Source of the DNA: Acridotheres tristis | Lineage: Eukaryota; Chordata; Aves; Passeriformes; Sturnidae | Length of the DNA stretch: 64,000 nt | Reading direction: 5' to 3' | NCBI GenBank assembly: GCA_037013685.1 | Contig: CM072891.1 | Location: forward strand, 12,996,501 to 13,060,500 | Shown here: positions 36,734-49,475 of the stretch, in pieces | Numbering within the stretch: the stretch's first letter is position 1 | How the letters are laid out: each line of letters starts with the position of its first letter | Translations under genes and position numbers: made by a program | The notes under the pieces: model-generated | Told to the model about the DNA's origin: nothing | The model's input: the letters and a program-made list of their open reading frames with translations, nothing else | Databases searched by the model: none

Positions 36734-38130
36734 AAGCTGAGTGTTGAATTCCCTCAGTCAGAGATCATTTGGAAGGATTATTTTTTTCCTAAATCACCAG
36801 TATATTTGACAGGGGCTGACTGATGGCAGACTGTGCTCATTGAATTCCTGTTCTACACAATCTAGAGAGCCCCTGCAGGGAACACAAAGATGATTGGCAA
36901 AAAAAAAACAGCCAAAGAGGTCCTCAGCCAAGGGAGAACAGGTAAAGAACTTCCATTTCCATGACTATAACTTCTTTTCTTCTACTGACTGCTCAGTTTC
37001 AGCAGATTTCCTTAAACTCTCAACCTTTTGTTCTCCTCTTCATTATTTCCTCAAGAACTTTTAAGTAGAACTCTCTTGGGATAATAATGCCTGAACCCTT
37101 TTTAAAGTAAGAGCTTTTGTTTAAATAAACCTTCCCCTTTTCATTAAAATCACTTTCCTCTTGTAAATTAAAACTAACCTTTGGAATATAATAGTGAATT
37201 AAACCTGATCTCCTCTGCACACTGAACTGGGGCACCTGCTCTAGTTCAGAGTGCTGTAAAGAATGGAATCCTTTAACTACAGTTTAAACATGATCATAAG
37301 TCTTATTGAAATCAGGTGAACTAAACAGGCTGATTTGCAAGCACAACTTACTAAACATTTTGAAATCATTTGCATGAAATATCTGAGATATCATGCTCCA
37401 AAGAGCTGGAATTAAATGTGAAACTGGTTGTAAAATCAGTGAGATGGCCCTGAAGGAAAATTTATTATCTTAATAAATGCTTTTGCCATAAAAACACATT
37501 AGTTTCCTATGTCAAGAGATTAACTGTTTTCTAGCTAATATTGTTTCCATGCAAACCCAAATTGCATAATCCTTGTGAAATAAGAATACTTTTAGTCAGG
37601 AAAAAATTTTATGTCATATATAACAAAATTTATTATCCATTTGTACTAGAAAATCCTCTTTCTAAATATGAAAATAAGATGTAACTCATGCTTTAATATA
37701 AAACCTTGCTCCTGACTTTCATTAAGACATATATCCCAAGTCTTAGAATGCATGGAGAAGGGGAAAAAATGCCAAAAATGCAGCAGAAATACTTATGACC
37801 AAGCCCTTACTTATAGTGAACTAAATAACACTGCAACCTTTTATATTTTGTCTGTACGTTCAGACTCACCCTGCATATATAATCAGGCTCATCTTACCCC
37901 TAGCTGAGCTCTAGGGATTTTAAGCAGCAGAATGAAAACACTGAAAGTGGAAGCTTGGTTTTGTGCACTTTACAGTTCTGGAGCACAAAGACACTTGTCT
38001 AAGGGCTAGGGATGGGACAGCAGGGTATTTCTTAGTAGACAGCATCCAAATCTCATAGATCATCAGCTGGTGGTGTAAGTCCAGTCAAAGCAGCTGCTGC
38101 CAGTTTAGCTAAGCCAAGGATGCTGCCTAC

Positions 38131-38192
38131 AGTCCTGTATTCTTCTCTCCCAGCATTCCCAGTATTCTCTCCCAGTATTCTTCCCTCCCACC
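38131..38192. repeat. Pyrimidine-rich imperfect tandem repeat
   Basis: Units resembling cagtattctctccc recur about three to four times with small changes (tgtattcttctctccc, cagcattccc, agtattctctccc, agtattcttccctccc). Confidence 0.6.
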
Positions 38193-38634
38193 TGCCCTTC
38201 CCAAGGGTCTGAAGCAATGGATGCAGGATTTGGTGTAGGTGCAGAACAGGGAGATGCAAATCCTGGATGCCACTGGCAAACTGAACAGCCTTGAGCAAAC
38301 AGCCTTGGGAGGTCTCCGAAATAATCTCACTGTGCTTGTCCCTCTAATTAAATGCAAATGATACAAACAAAAAGCACTATTTTTCCAGGGTAGAAAGACT
38401 AGGAAAACCATGTCAAAATGAGCTGGGCCACATCTCTAAGTGTCAGTTTTGGGCCCCTACATTTCATGCTAAGGGAAAGACTTCTGTGTCCAGCCCTGTA
38501 GTTTTTGAGAGGAGTTTTTAAGTAAGAGACTAGCAGAAGAGAAACAAGGCATGGACATAGGGTCAGAAGGCAAAAGGAAAAGCTGCTTAAGGGGGGACAA
38601 CTATTTAAAACTCTGTTAAAAAGTTAAGCAAGAG

Positions 38635-38880
38635 CAAAAAACCCACCAAACCAAAATTTTTACCCCCCAAACAAACAAAACCTAAATGCCAGCTTAGACC
38701 CCAGCAAACAAGAAAAAGAAGAGAAACAAACCGCCCAGCAAAAATCCCACAACCCAAAATACACAAAGAACCCCTTAACATGCAAAACATGCACAAAACC
38801 CCAGCCAAACCACAGAAAACAACCAAACAACAGAGACCAAATGAACATAACCCCAAATTCCCCCACCTCACTACACTCAC
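38635..38880. repeat. A/C-rich, T-poor low-complexity block
   Basis: For about 245 bases the plus strand is almost all A and C, with motifs such as ccaaac, aacaaac and aaccccag. The minus strand gives long Gly/Leu/Cys/Val/Phe-rich frames (38605-38901) that only reflect the base skew. Confidence 0.8.
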
Positions 38881-39847
38881 CCAGTGACTGTGAGTTCTCA
38901 CTCTCAGTGAGAACTGTGAGCTGCTGTTCTCACATTTACAATAGAGGCCAAATACTACACAGCTACCAGAACTGGACTGCAGCTAAAAAATGGCAAAGAT
39001 TAGATTTCCTAATTGACTTACTCTACAGCAACCTAAGGCAGAGTCAAGTAACTTCCCACTGCTATCCTCCCCTAAGTTATTGGAATTGACACATTCACCT
39101 CGAAATTACTGGCTGGTTTAAGAATCATGATTTCTGAATGATAGGAACTGATCTTGTTGCTACACCTGTTACCCTGTGGTTGGACCAAGCATCTTACTGC
39201 AATTCTTCTAACAATTCAAAACACCTCTCAAGGCTAATACCATGTGACTTATTTAAAATGCCTCTATAGTAATTTGCCATTCAAAATGCTCTCTACCTCC
39301 TATTTTTTAGTAGCTGCATTTTCAGATAGCTTTTTGCAACTAAATTATTCATCGTTTTTTAGTATAAGATAGAACTTTTAAGAATACAGATAGAGGAGAA
39401 GTGGTAGGGTACTTTACGCCCTAAAAATCTGTTTGCAAGACAGTCATATTCTTCACTGGGATTACCAGAAAGTGCAAATATAGACCCATTTATCACACTC
39501 TCAAATTCTACATGTTCCTTTAAATGCTGATTTTTATTGCAAAGGCTTTAATTCCCCAAATGGAAGAACTAAGCACCAGCCCATTTTGTTTCTGGCAAAA
39601 CTGGAGGAAAGCTTATTTCAAATTTCTAATTAAAATTCTTTCTTGCTGCGTAAGGAGCCCTGATGGGATTCCTCAGGGTAGTTGGATGGGTTTCTGATTG
39701 AATTACAACCGGCCCAATTGCGTGAATATTTCATTTAAATGTTGTGAACTGAAAACAGCAATTAACGACAACCTGAATAATAAAAAGCACTACTTTACCT
39801 TCAATCCTCTCCTCTCCCACAGTTGATTCAATTTAAATGCTTAGTCA

Positions 39848-39912
39848 CTAGCAAAAAAAAACAAAAATAAAACAACCCAAACCAAAACAAACCAAACCAA
39901 ACCAGAAACAAA
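39848..39912. repeat. A/C-rich (CAAAC)n-type simple repeat
   Basis: Repeats of caaac, ccaaa and aaacaa run over about 65 bases. This is the complement type of the TTTG tracts elsewhere in the window. Confidence 0.8.
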
Positions 39913-40296
39913 AATCCAAGCAAGGGGCACTGTGTGGGAAGAGGAGACATCTACAGCCTTCATCCTACAAGTCAGAAACACTTTGTCTGGAGTCGATGGC
40001 TGTGTGTTTGACACTGTTGCAGAACTGCTCTCACTGTGCTTCTGAGCTGCCATTTATTCAGTATTCTACACTGTGGTTTGTGTCCAATCTCACTGAAAGT
40101 AATTTCAGTCTATTGTCTCACCTTTATCATTATCATCAGCAATTTTTTTTCTTACTAGAGAATCACACTGCCCATTCGCTGGGGAACATTTGCTAATCTG
40201 GTTAAAAATTCTGAAACAATCAGATTGGACAAACCCTCCCAGCCCTACACATGACCTTCTGAGTGAATTACCCACATTTACAAATTAACTTTTAGG

Positions 40297-40339
40297 CCAG
40301 GGCAATTAGGAGTGATCCAGCTGTGCCTAATTGCCTGGC
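40297..40339. repeat. Imperfect hairpin with homeodomain-like arms
   Basis: The left arm ccagggcaattagg pairs with the right arm cctaattgcctgg, with one bulged G. The 15-base loop contains a cagctg E-box. Both arms carry TAATTG/CAATTA cores. Confidence 0.6.
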
Positions 40340-40400
40340 TGGATTATAAATATCTCCCAAAGAATACAGTAATATGAGCTGATACTTAGAATGAAAATAC

Positions 40401-43400
40401 TAGAATTTGGGGAGAATTATAGCAAAACTAAATGCTGGGATGACATGCAATTTCTTCTAATATGTTCTAGAAAGCCCCTGTTGTATGCACCCTGCCTTCA
40501 GAGAATCTGCTCTTCTTGCATTTTGTAATTTTGTCAAAATTAAAAATTAAAAAGCTCATGAGAATTGGTCTAAATCTGGCCCAAGATCAACTTTCAAAAA
40601 TATTCTTAGGAGTTGATGACTGATTGGAATTTGATAACTGGAAGAAAATAATTTGATTAATTATAATCTTTACTGTTATTTATTAGTGATCCACAGTGTT
40701 TAAATTGCCAACTTGATTATCATAATTGCAAAAGCATAGTGACTAAAACAGGAGAAGTTATTACTAGGGCTAATGTGTTCCTATAATAGAATTTTCTATA
40801 ACTGTATAAATATCCATAGTTCATAATAAAACCCTCCTTTTCTTCCCACATTAGGAACTTCTCAAGTTAAGCTAGCACGGATATACTGGGGGGAAGAAAA
40901 CTCCAAAACCAAAACCAGAGACATTGAAAAAGATAGGGAATAAACTCACAACTTAATTAGTCTTTTGAAGCAGCCATGGTGATTTCATATGTGAAATGGA
41001 GTCAGCACAAAGCACTGCACGAGGATCAATGTTACAAGCCTCAGTTGCAATGATACAGCTTTATTCTGGCAGCTGCAAACTGCTCTGGCTCTGCCTCTCC
41101 CTTGTCAGCACACAAGAAGATCTTTCACTTTGTCTTATTAGTGTAGTATTATCTCATGGGCTGATTCTTCCATAGAAAAAATGAGCCACTCTACTTTGTT
41201 TCACTGTAACTCAAACTGATTTGCAGTTGGAAATACATTAAAATTGCATTTACTTGCATAATGATGCTATTTTTCTAGATTTTGGGGCTTTCTTGTTGGC
41301 AAAAATCTGTAGATGATAGCAAATTTTAATAATATAATTTAATGTCTATATTTATGTAGGTATTATAATACAATTTTTCAAATACCATTTGAATCACGTT
41401 TTGCATATTACTTATTTGCAGTTTATTGTTCTTTTTCTACAGAGTAATCTTCATACTTAAAAGGCATTTCCTCTCCCTTGTGCAGTTCTTCCTTTGTTTT
41501 GAGCTACTATGCTCACACTAGGAGCAGTTCTCTCAAATGTACTCTGCCTGAATGTCACATTCTAGTCTTTGTTCCAAACAAATCCAAATCTGAAAGCAAA
41601 AGTCAGCTGAAAGCAATAAGGCTTGGATTTCAGGAAATACCCTCACAATAAACCATAAGTTTTTATGTTTTTGGTGCAAGTTTGGTACTGCTGGAGTAAG
41701 CCACAAACAGTCTTAGATGATGAAAAGAAAATCAATTTGTAAGCTGGAAACTAGTTCAGACCAAAATCTCCACAAGTTAGGTCCATGCATCAGTGACTAA
41801 ACCGCATTTCAAATCCCCCTTCAGCTCTTACACTGAGCTCAAACTTCCACCAAAATTGAAAACATTCAGACTGCATTTGGATACTATACCTACGAACAAC
41901 TTCAGAACAATCCTGAGGAAATGTTTGACGATAAATCCATTTTTATTTCATGCCATTCGCATTTAAAAAATGTACCTGGAAATCAGTTTGGTTCAAGGCA
42001 GACTTTGGCTTCTAGGGAAAGGGAGGACAAATTTTAAGTTTAATTCTAGAGCCAAACCCAGCAGACAGTCGAACCAGCTGTGTCCAGAAGTTCCTTCCAT
42101 GCACAGTAACTCTGTGCTACCTGTCAATGGAAGGCAAGCTGTGCACGGGTTTAAGCCAAGAGCTCATATTGTTATCCCTGGGATGGAAATCCTACTGTAA
42201 ACTTTGCCACCAGTGAAATTATATGGGTTACAGGGAGAATGAATGAGAGAGGGTAGAGAGAAGTTTACCTCCCATTCCCAGAAACCATCCTGGCACCACT
42301 GCTAAACTGAATTTTTGTAGCTGTAGTAGATGGGCTCCTATACAAAGAGACAAAATTATTTTCTGCCTAGATGGTGAAGAGCCTTGAAAATGCACTCTCA
42401 CACATTACAAGAAGCTCTTTGAAGTGCACCACAGGTTTTAGTTTTGCTGTGGAACTGTTTTACTGAGTCCAAATTCCCAACCCCCACATTATTTTTTTGT
42501 TCCCTGTGGTATTAGATGTGACCTTAAAAATGTGCTGAAGAATAGTATAAGGCTAAAGCCCTATTTCTAAAGAGAACTGGTTTAAAGATTTGCAAGTTTT
42601 GTTTTTCATATAGAAAACATTTTCATCAATCTTTACATTTAAGATATTTCAAAGAAGTTTCATTTTGGAACCACAGGTGAAGAATTTAAAGCAACTTGTT
42701 TGCCATTTTTGAGAGTAGAGCATTTTCATTTTGGTCCAAAACAACATTTCTAAATTGAACTAATTTTAAAAGTTTCAGGAAATTCATACGAGGTCAAATT
42801 AGGATGACAAGTTTTGATTTTAATTGAAGCCAAAGTAATTTAATTTTCCCAAGACCTCAGAACTTTCATACATGAATTTCATTTTATAGCAAACCTAAAA
42901 TGCCTTTTGTTTGAAAATAAAAGAAAATACATTATTTAAAAATCACAAAACTTTTCACTAAACAAAAAGACTGTAGTTAATTCCCATTTCTTTCATAACA
43001 AAGCACACTGCATTTATTATGTAATTAGATTGCTGCTTCAAAAACCTACTGTTACAAATATAAATTATTATAAATCATTATTGTAATGATTCATCAGAAG
43101 TATCCCATAATTGAGTACGTAGCAGTATTATATTTTAAAAATCTGCACTTCTCATATCCTTCCAGGTGTTGAATAATCTAATTATTTTCTAGTTGAATTT
43201 AGAATTCTTGGAATTGCAGAATATGAAGACCCATGATTGCTCTCAACTGTCTCTCCAATTTTACATGGCTGCAGTCCTTTATCTTTTCAGATTAGCCAGG
43301 AAAATTTGTCTGCAGAGAAGCTGCAGGTTAAAAGTACAAAAAAAATGCAAGATGGGCAACCCCCTCTGTCTTACATGCAGCAGGAACATATCTTATTAGA

Positions 43401-45486
43401 CTTCAGATTTTAGCATTTTTATTTGTTGAAATGAGTCAGAGCCAGTTGGACAGCTGTAATTCCAGAGCACAGTTGGAGGTTCTAGTGATAACACTTAATC
43501 TCTCTTTTCACCGTATAAATAGAAAACTAGGCAAACTAAATGTGAAAATCACATAATGATTATCATGACTTATAAAAATAGATTACACCATGCTTTTGTT
43601 CAATTTTTATAAATAAGGGGATAACAGAGGAGTTAATTTAAGGGGAAAAAAAAATGATCACCACGTATTATTTATTTCTCTGCTTCCCTAGCATATAAAA
43701 CTAGCTCAGTTAAAAGGAAAAATGATGTCAAATGCTGAACTATCAAGGCTGTGATGTGAACATTTCCAAAGTCTGTAATGTACTATCAGCCAGGTTCACA
43801 CAGGGACCCAACTATTTAAGTATCACTTTAAAGACATAAATCCACAGCTGAGATCCTCAACACCCCTGTCCACCTGTCCCTCTGGAGATAACTAAATCTT
43901 GGTGTTTTCCACTGGACAGGCACAGAGAGTCCTGGTGCTGATTAAGCTGCTTGGTGTTTAGTTCCTGGGCATCCTCCACCTGACACATTTCTCTTCCTGG
44001 CTTGAATAAAATGACCCAATCAGACACTTGTGGTTCGACTACTCCACCTGCCTTTGAGTCCCCAGAAAACATGTGCAGTTTGGGTTGTTTTCCTTTTATC
44101 CAGTATTTCTATCACTAAAGTCTCTGATTCCTAGCCACTTGCAATAGGCAGTGCATCAGGTGACAATTTCCAGACTACTCAAGGAAAATAGACACAACCA
44201 TCACCTGTTAGGGTGTAAATCACTAAGCAAGCTTAGCAAGATTTCTGTTTTTCCTAATTCTCATAAATATGCACATCACTATATTCTATTTAAAGTGTCT
44301 ATCAGGCATACGGTAGCTCTAATGCATTTGAAACAATTTATTTTATAAATGAAATTTGGAATTTCCCCAGGTAAGGATTGGGTTTCCTTCTAATTAGTTT
44401 TGCAACCATTTGCAAAGATTAATTTGTACTTACATGGATTTCATTGTTTAAAAAAGGAAAGCTATTCAATTTTAACTTGAGTAAAAATATTTAATTTTGT
44501 AGATTCTTGCTTAGAACTCTAAGAGGTGAAAGGAAGATAAAACCTGTTTATAAGCTAGAGTGTCTTTCCCAGAGCTACAGGTTTGATAAGGCTTTTAGAC
44601 AACAGTAGTGAATTCATATTCCGAGGGCATGCAAACTGTTTTTCAGTGTTTTCTTAACTTTTAGAAGAGGCGGAATAGAGTGGATCACAATGCACAACAC
44701 TTTTTGATTTATCCTGATGCTTAGATTATATGGATTCTGTATGAGGAGTTATCATGTACCCTACCTGCTGCAAATCAACTGCTGTGTGAAGAGTATTTCA
44801 GAGGAAATAGCTCACAACCTGGAGTCTATTCAACAAAGTGCAATCAACTCCCCTCCTGCCCCAGTCCTAATCAAAAAGACCCAAACCTACTGAAAACACA
44901 CTGACAATCTGAAGCAGAGCGACCTGCCCCTCTGACTTCGAATAAATTGCTTTCTTAGTATGCTGTGCTGTGGTTTTCACTTCAAAAACAGATTGGAGTA
45001 TTCCCAAATAGCTTTTCAATTATAAAAGAATTCTTGGTCTAGCAGCTGGGAGACTCGGAGGTTGGAGGTTAAGAAAACACATCTATTACAGAAGACCCGA
45101 GTATGCAGTAATTAAGTGTCACAACTGAATCATAACTAGATGAAATCTCAGCTCAGGTTACATACACAGAACTGGATTCCTGTTCCTATAACACAATACA
45201 CACTTCTGTCATAATTGTAAATTTTGCTCCATGCCACAGCAGTTCTCATTAAGAATACTTGCAGAGAAATTCTCTGGGAAACCAGAATGTAAGTGTACAC
45301 TGATCATGGATTTTCCTTTTTCTTTTTGATTTTTTGCCTTTGGATTTACTTTCCACTTGAAGGATGGATATCTTGCCAAGTATGCCCACAAACACCATCA
45401 CACCTGAAACACTGCTGTAACAGGGAAAGGAGTATGAACTTCTGATTAGAAGTCAGGAGCCAAGATTTTTGCTCTTTTATTATTGT
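40401..45486. other. Unique AT-rich DNA without recognised genes
   Basis: Nothing recognised on either strand. Open frames are all short (at most 76 codons). Confidence 0.5.
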
Positions 45487-45775
45487 AGAATCAGAATCAG
45501 AATCATTGGTTTGGATGGGACCTTAAAGATAACCCAGTTCCAAACCCACTGCCATGGGCAGAGACCTCTTTCTCTAGACCATTCAATCTTCAGCAGCTGC
45601 AGGGCTGAGGCATCTCCAAGTCTTTTAGGCAACCTGTTCCAGTGTCTCACCACCCTTACAGTGAAGAATTTTTTCCTAATATCCAATCTAAATCCATCTT
45701 CTCTCAGTTGAAGGCCATTCCTCCTTGTCCTGTCACTATGAGCCCCTTGTAAAAAGTCCAGCTTTCCTTAATTCT
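45487..45775 (-). mobile_element. CR1 LINE remnant, antisense strand, 3' part
   Basis: Read on the minus strand, this is the CR1 3' untranslated part. It includes gtgagacactggaacaggtt and the complements of ccattcaatcttc and gggaccttaaagat. The element ends at its 3' terminus on the left, with a degenerate GATTCT repeat (complement of 45487-45507). The 5' edge, on the right, fades near 45775. The short open frames in it are by-products. No target duplication is visible. Confidence 0.93.
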
Positions 45776-47956
45776 CCATCTTTACAATTAATTTTATTTA
45801 TTACAGTATTTGTCTTGGAGTTGTCCAGGAACAGGACACCTGTTTTTGCTGAGCACTATAACACAGAACAATTGAGGTAATTTCTTTATGTGGAAACTCG
45901 GGAGAGAGCCAAGCTGCATTTCCAAACTTTGCATTTAGTACATACTGGACAATCATATAAACAACCATTTAGAAATAACCTTCAATTAAATTAAATTAAC
46001 TCAGCCTAAGTGCAATATTGAAGTATCTGTCATTTTGGTATAGCCACAAAAATCTCAAATTAAAGTGCAGCATTCATAACCAAGTTTTTCCCAAACCCAG
46101 CTTTTTTTTATAGCCCTGGAACTCCTACCATACTTCAAGTGATGGACAAGTAATAGGAACTTGTGGTCTACTCTCTTTTTTTACCAAATAAGAAGCAGAA
46201 GTATTAGGGTTTTGTTGCTAACACAACTCTCAGTTCCATACCATATGGCCAGTTTTACATAGCAAAACATCATGCTAGCAAGAGTTTACAGTACGGAGGG
46301 GGTCTTGTAATTTAAAATCCAACACAAAACTCCCCTTTTAGATATGCTTAGAAAAAGAAGAGAGCAGAGGAAAGGTACACAGGACTATGGTTGCAAATGG
46401 CAAAAAAAAAAAAGCTGTTTTGTTAGGTACCACTACAGTTTTCTTTTTCACTGTCGCTCTATGTCCCTCATTTTCTTTCTTTTTGATAGTGGCCACACAG
46501 CACGACACAAGCTGAGAGCCTCTCATCTTGCTGCTGAGTCCTGGCAGGAGTGTGCAACGTGTCACACTTTTCTGCAATTTTTGGCATTCTCAGAACACAT
46601 CTTCACAGGCAACAGAGAAATAAAGTGCCCCACCTTAAACTTAGTATCGAAATAGAATGTTTTCCTTCTCCGTACAGGAGACACAAGCACAAGCCTGCCC
46701 AGCCTCAAGTAAAGATGTGAGGCTGGTTCACCAGTGTACTCTAAGGACATTCAGCTGGGATCTCAACACCTTCTCTAGAAGTTCTTTCACTTGCCATAAA
46801 ATACTGAAATAGGCGCTGATAAGCAATGGGATCTTCAAAACCAGTCTTGGATCAGCTGTGCTACAGTGAAATATTCTTGTTGCATCTTGTAAAATCAAAC
46901 TGGAGACAGACTCAGCCAGGGACTATAAAATATTTTGGGGCAGGGTACTGTCTCCTGGATAATGCATCTATCTTCGTATCAAATTGAGGAGAGAAAAAAT
47001 ATAATTTTTGTCTCTCACCAAAAACACGTATGTTTTACATGTAAGCTCTTGAGTCTAAGTGTGGCACTCCTTCATCTGATGAAAGGGCTATGAAGTTGGG
47101 TGGGATATTTCCCTGAACCTCGAGGTTAGATGCCCGGGACTGGAAAGAGTAGTTCAAGAAAACATGATTAGAAAGGTTCCTGTGGAATTTTCTAGGTCTT
47201 GTGAATTCTACCAGTATGCTGCCTTCCTATACAATACCCTGAAAAGTTACCCTGAACTCTTAATAGGCTTACATTAAAAAATGAAGCTCCCACAGTCACT
47301 GTAAAATGACATGCCTGCATGACTAAGTAGCATTATTCTAATGATAAAGCTGTGCAAACCAAGTGTTTCTCATAATTTGCATAAATACATAAATAAATAA
47401 AACAATCACAATCTTGATGTTGTTTTCCACATTGCAGAGCACAATCTTGATTTGTAGCTATTTCTTCTGGCTCAATTTTGGTTGCTTTTGTTATTCAAGA
47501 TTGCTAGGTGAGCTCAGCAGCAAAAAAAAAAAATATGGGAAAAAGTGAGTTTTGTAGTTCTTATTTGACCTGAAGAAAAGCAGAACCTGACATGTGATGG
47601 AGAATATTTGTCCTACTGAAAAGTTTTTTTAATGCACAAAATCCTCAGCGAGTGTCATGCGGCACAGCCCCTCTGCAGCAAATGCTCATTTGTGCCATCT
47701 GAGAGCACAGACTACAGAGGATTTTTCTCCAGGCTCCCGTGCTGCTCCTCCCCACCTCCTGTCATGAAGGCTGCATTGCTGCAACATCAGCTGAGAGCCC
47801 AGGAGATTTCAGATGTCTCAGTATATTTAAAATCCAGTTTAATCTTAGAATGTAGATGGAGGATAAACCCAAAGCTTTGTTTGATTCTTTTAAAATCTCT
47901 GGGGGCTGTGTAATTCCACCAACATTTGAACAATACTAATCTGTAGAAAAAAACTT

Positions 47957-47981
47957 GGGGTGGGGGGGGGGAGGGAGGGGG
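47957..47981 (+). repeat. Poly-G tract, potential G-quadruplex
   Basis: G runs of 4, 10, 3 and 5 are separated by single T or A residues. This matches the usual four-run quadruplex pattern. Confidence 0.85.
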
Positions 47982-49450
47982 AAAACTCACTTTAATGCCT
48001 CTACTTCTGAGCATTGTGCTGAGAACGAGGCTTAAAGTCAGAGGCACACATCCAATTTATTTGAATTTCAATTACACTGTGTCTTTCCCATCTCAAATCT
48101 GACAAAACTGAGGGCATGTGATGGGCAATGTTTCAGACAGAAAAGTTTCATACAAAATACTCATAGCTTCACAAACATATGAGCAACCCTGAGGATCTCT
48201 AAACTAGATCTTATTTAGCCCATGGAGAAAGAAACTCAGCAATTCTGCTTAGATATGGTGAATATTTTTCCTCAGCCTCCACAAATGCCCCCACTTTAAT
48301 AAGATCTTTTCTCTTTACTCTAGCAGAACATTTTTGTTACCTCTTGGATCTGCAGCTATTATGCAGTCTGTATCCCACTCCCCTCTTAAAAGCAATGTTA
48401 GTTCTATGTCTCAAGGAAATTATAAAATCAATCTGTCTATCCTAACAAGCAAAGAGAATAATGGAAGCTCTTTGCTTTCAAACTAATTTGCACTAGCAAA
48501 GCCAACTATTCCTTTTTCTGATGTCTTAATTAAATGTATTAATCTGATTTCACTCTAGAAAAATGAGGAATGTGGCAGTGGGACATGAGCATATTTTATT
48601 TTACATAGGCACATATGATTTAGAAAGTAGATTTTACGTGCTACTGGCATTAGTGGCATATGTTCCTGTTAATAATAATTCCAGCCCTTTTCTGAAATAT
48701 TCAGCCATATTCAAACACAGTTTTAGATAGAGGACTCTGCCCAGACACATTGGTTTGGGCTGTGAGCTGGATTTGTAGTCTAATTTTGTGGCTAAAACCA
48801 GACTGTTGATACCTTAACCACTTTAACAAATCCATATGCAATAGAACTGAGCTGCACATATTGTCTATCCCTGGCAGGCTTCCATAATCATCTCCCTTAA
48901 ATACAAGATTTCTCAAAATGAGACAGAAGAGAAATTTTGTCAGATGCTTACTACCTTTCAACAGAGTAGTGCTGCTTATCTGCATCATGCTGTCTATTTC
49001 AACATGAATAAAGTTATGTTATATCCAGTGTCTGAACATAAAATATTTCCCATTGCAAGGCTTTGTGAATGGTTTTAATCTTATTACTAAATAATTCAAC
49101 CCCAACTAGAGAGCCAATTAGACAATGGTCCTAGTGAAAAGTGTTTTTAGTCCTCTACAGCATTGCATCCATTAGACTCTCTTACTTGAACTGTGATTAC
49201 AGCTCTGTGGAATAAGGAGGAGATGTTTCTGTCCCAGCAAAATCCTGCTCAACCTCAAGGACGTGCCAATGTACACTATTATAGACAGATCAAATTGTGC
49301 TGGGTGACATCACCTGACAATTAGCTCAGAGCATGAAATAAATATAACAAAGCTTAAAGGATACTATTTTTGTCTATAAGAAAAGTATATAAATCAGTCA
49401 TCTCAAATGAAAATGGGAAGGAGAAAAAAAAGAAAAAATCTAACTATAGC

Positions 49451-49475
49451 TACATATATATATATCTATATATCT
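49451..49475. repeat. TA-rich microsatellite
   Basis: Tandem TA units are interrupted by C (catatatatatatctatata). The DNA here should melt easily. Confidence 0.8.

Larger units (their letters stand above)
29104..38634. other. Unique AT-rich DNA without recognised genes
   Basis: It contains a long T-rich tract (36664-36733), a perfect 16-bp palindrome (34624-34639) and a pyrimidine-rich imperfect repeat (38131-38192). The longest non-repeat open frame of the window (35884-36345, minus, 153 codons) lies here but shows no domain. Confidence 0.5.
39610..40400. other. Possible conserved non-coding block
   Basis: This AT-rich stretch holds several features often seen in vertebrate conserved non-coding elements. 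Homeodomain-type cores (taattg, caattaac, ttaatt, aattagg) are clustered. CpG dinucleotides are retained in otherwise CpG-poor sequence (gcgtgaat, attaacgac, tgctgcgtaagg). An imperfect hairpin lies at 40297-40339. This is an impression from motif content; conservation cannot be seen from one sequence. A CAAA-type simple repeat (39848-39912) interrupts the block. Confidence 0.2.

Noticed and set aside
38605..38901. 98-codon minus frame with a membrane-protein look
   Set aside because: Its hydrophobic composition comes from the A/C-skewed low-complexity DNA.
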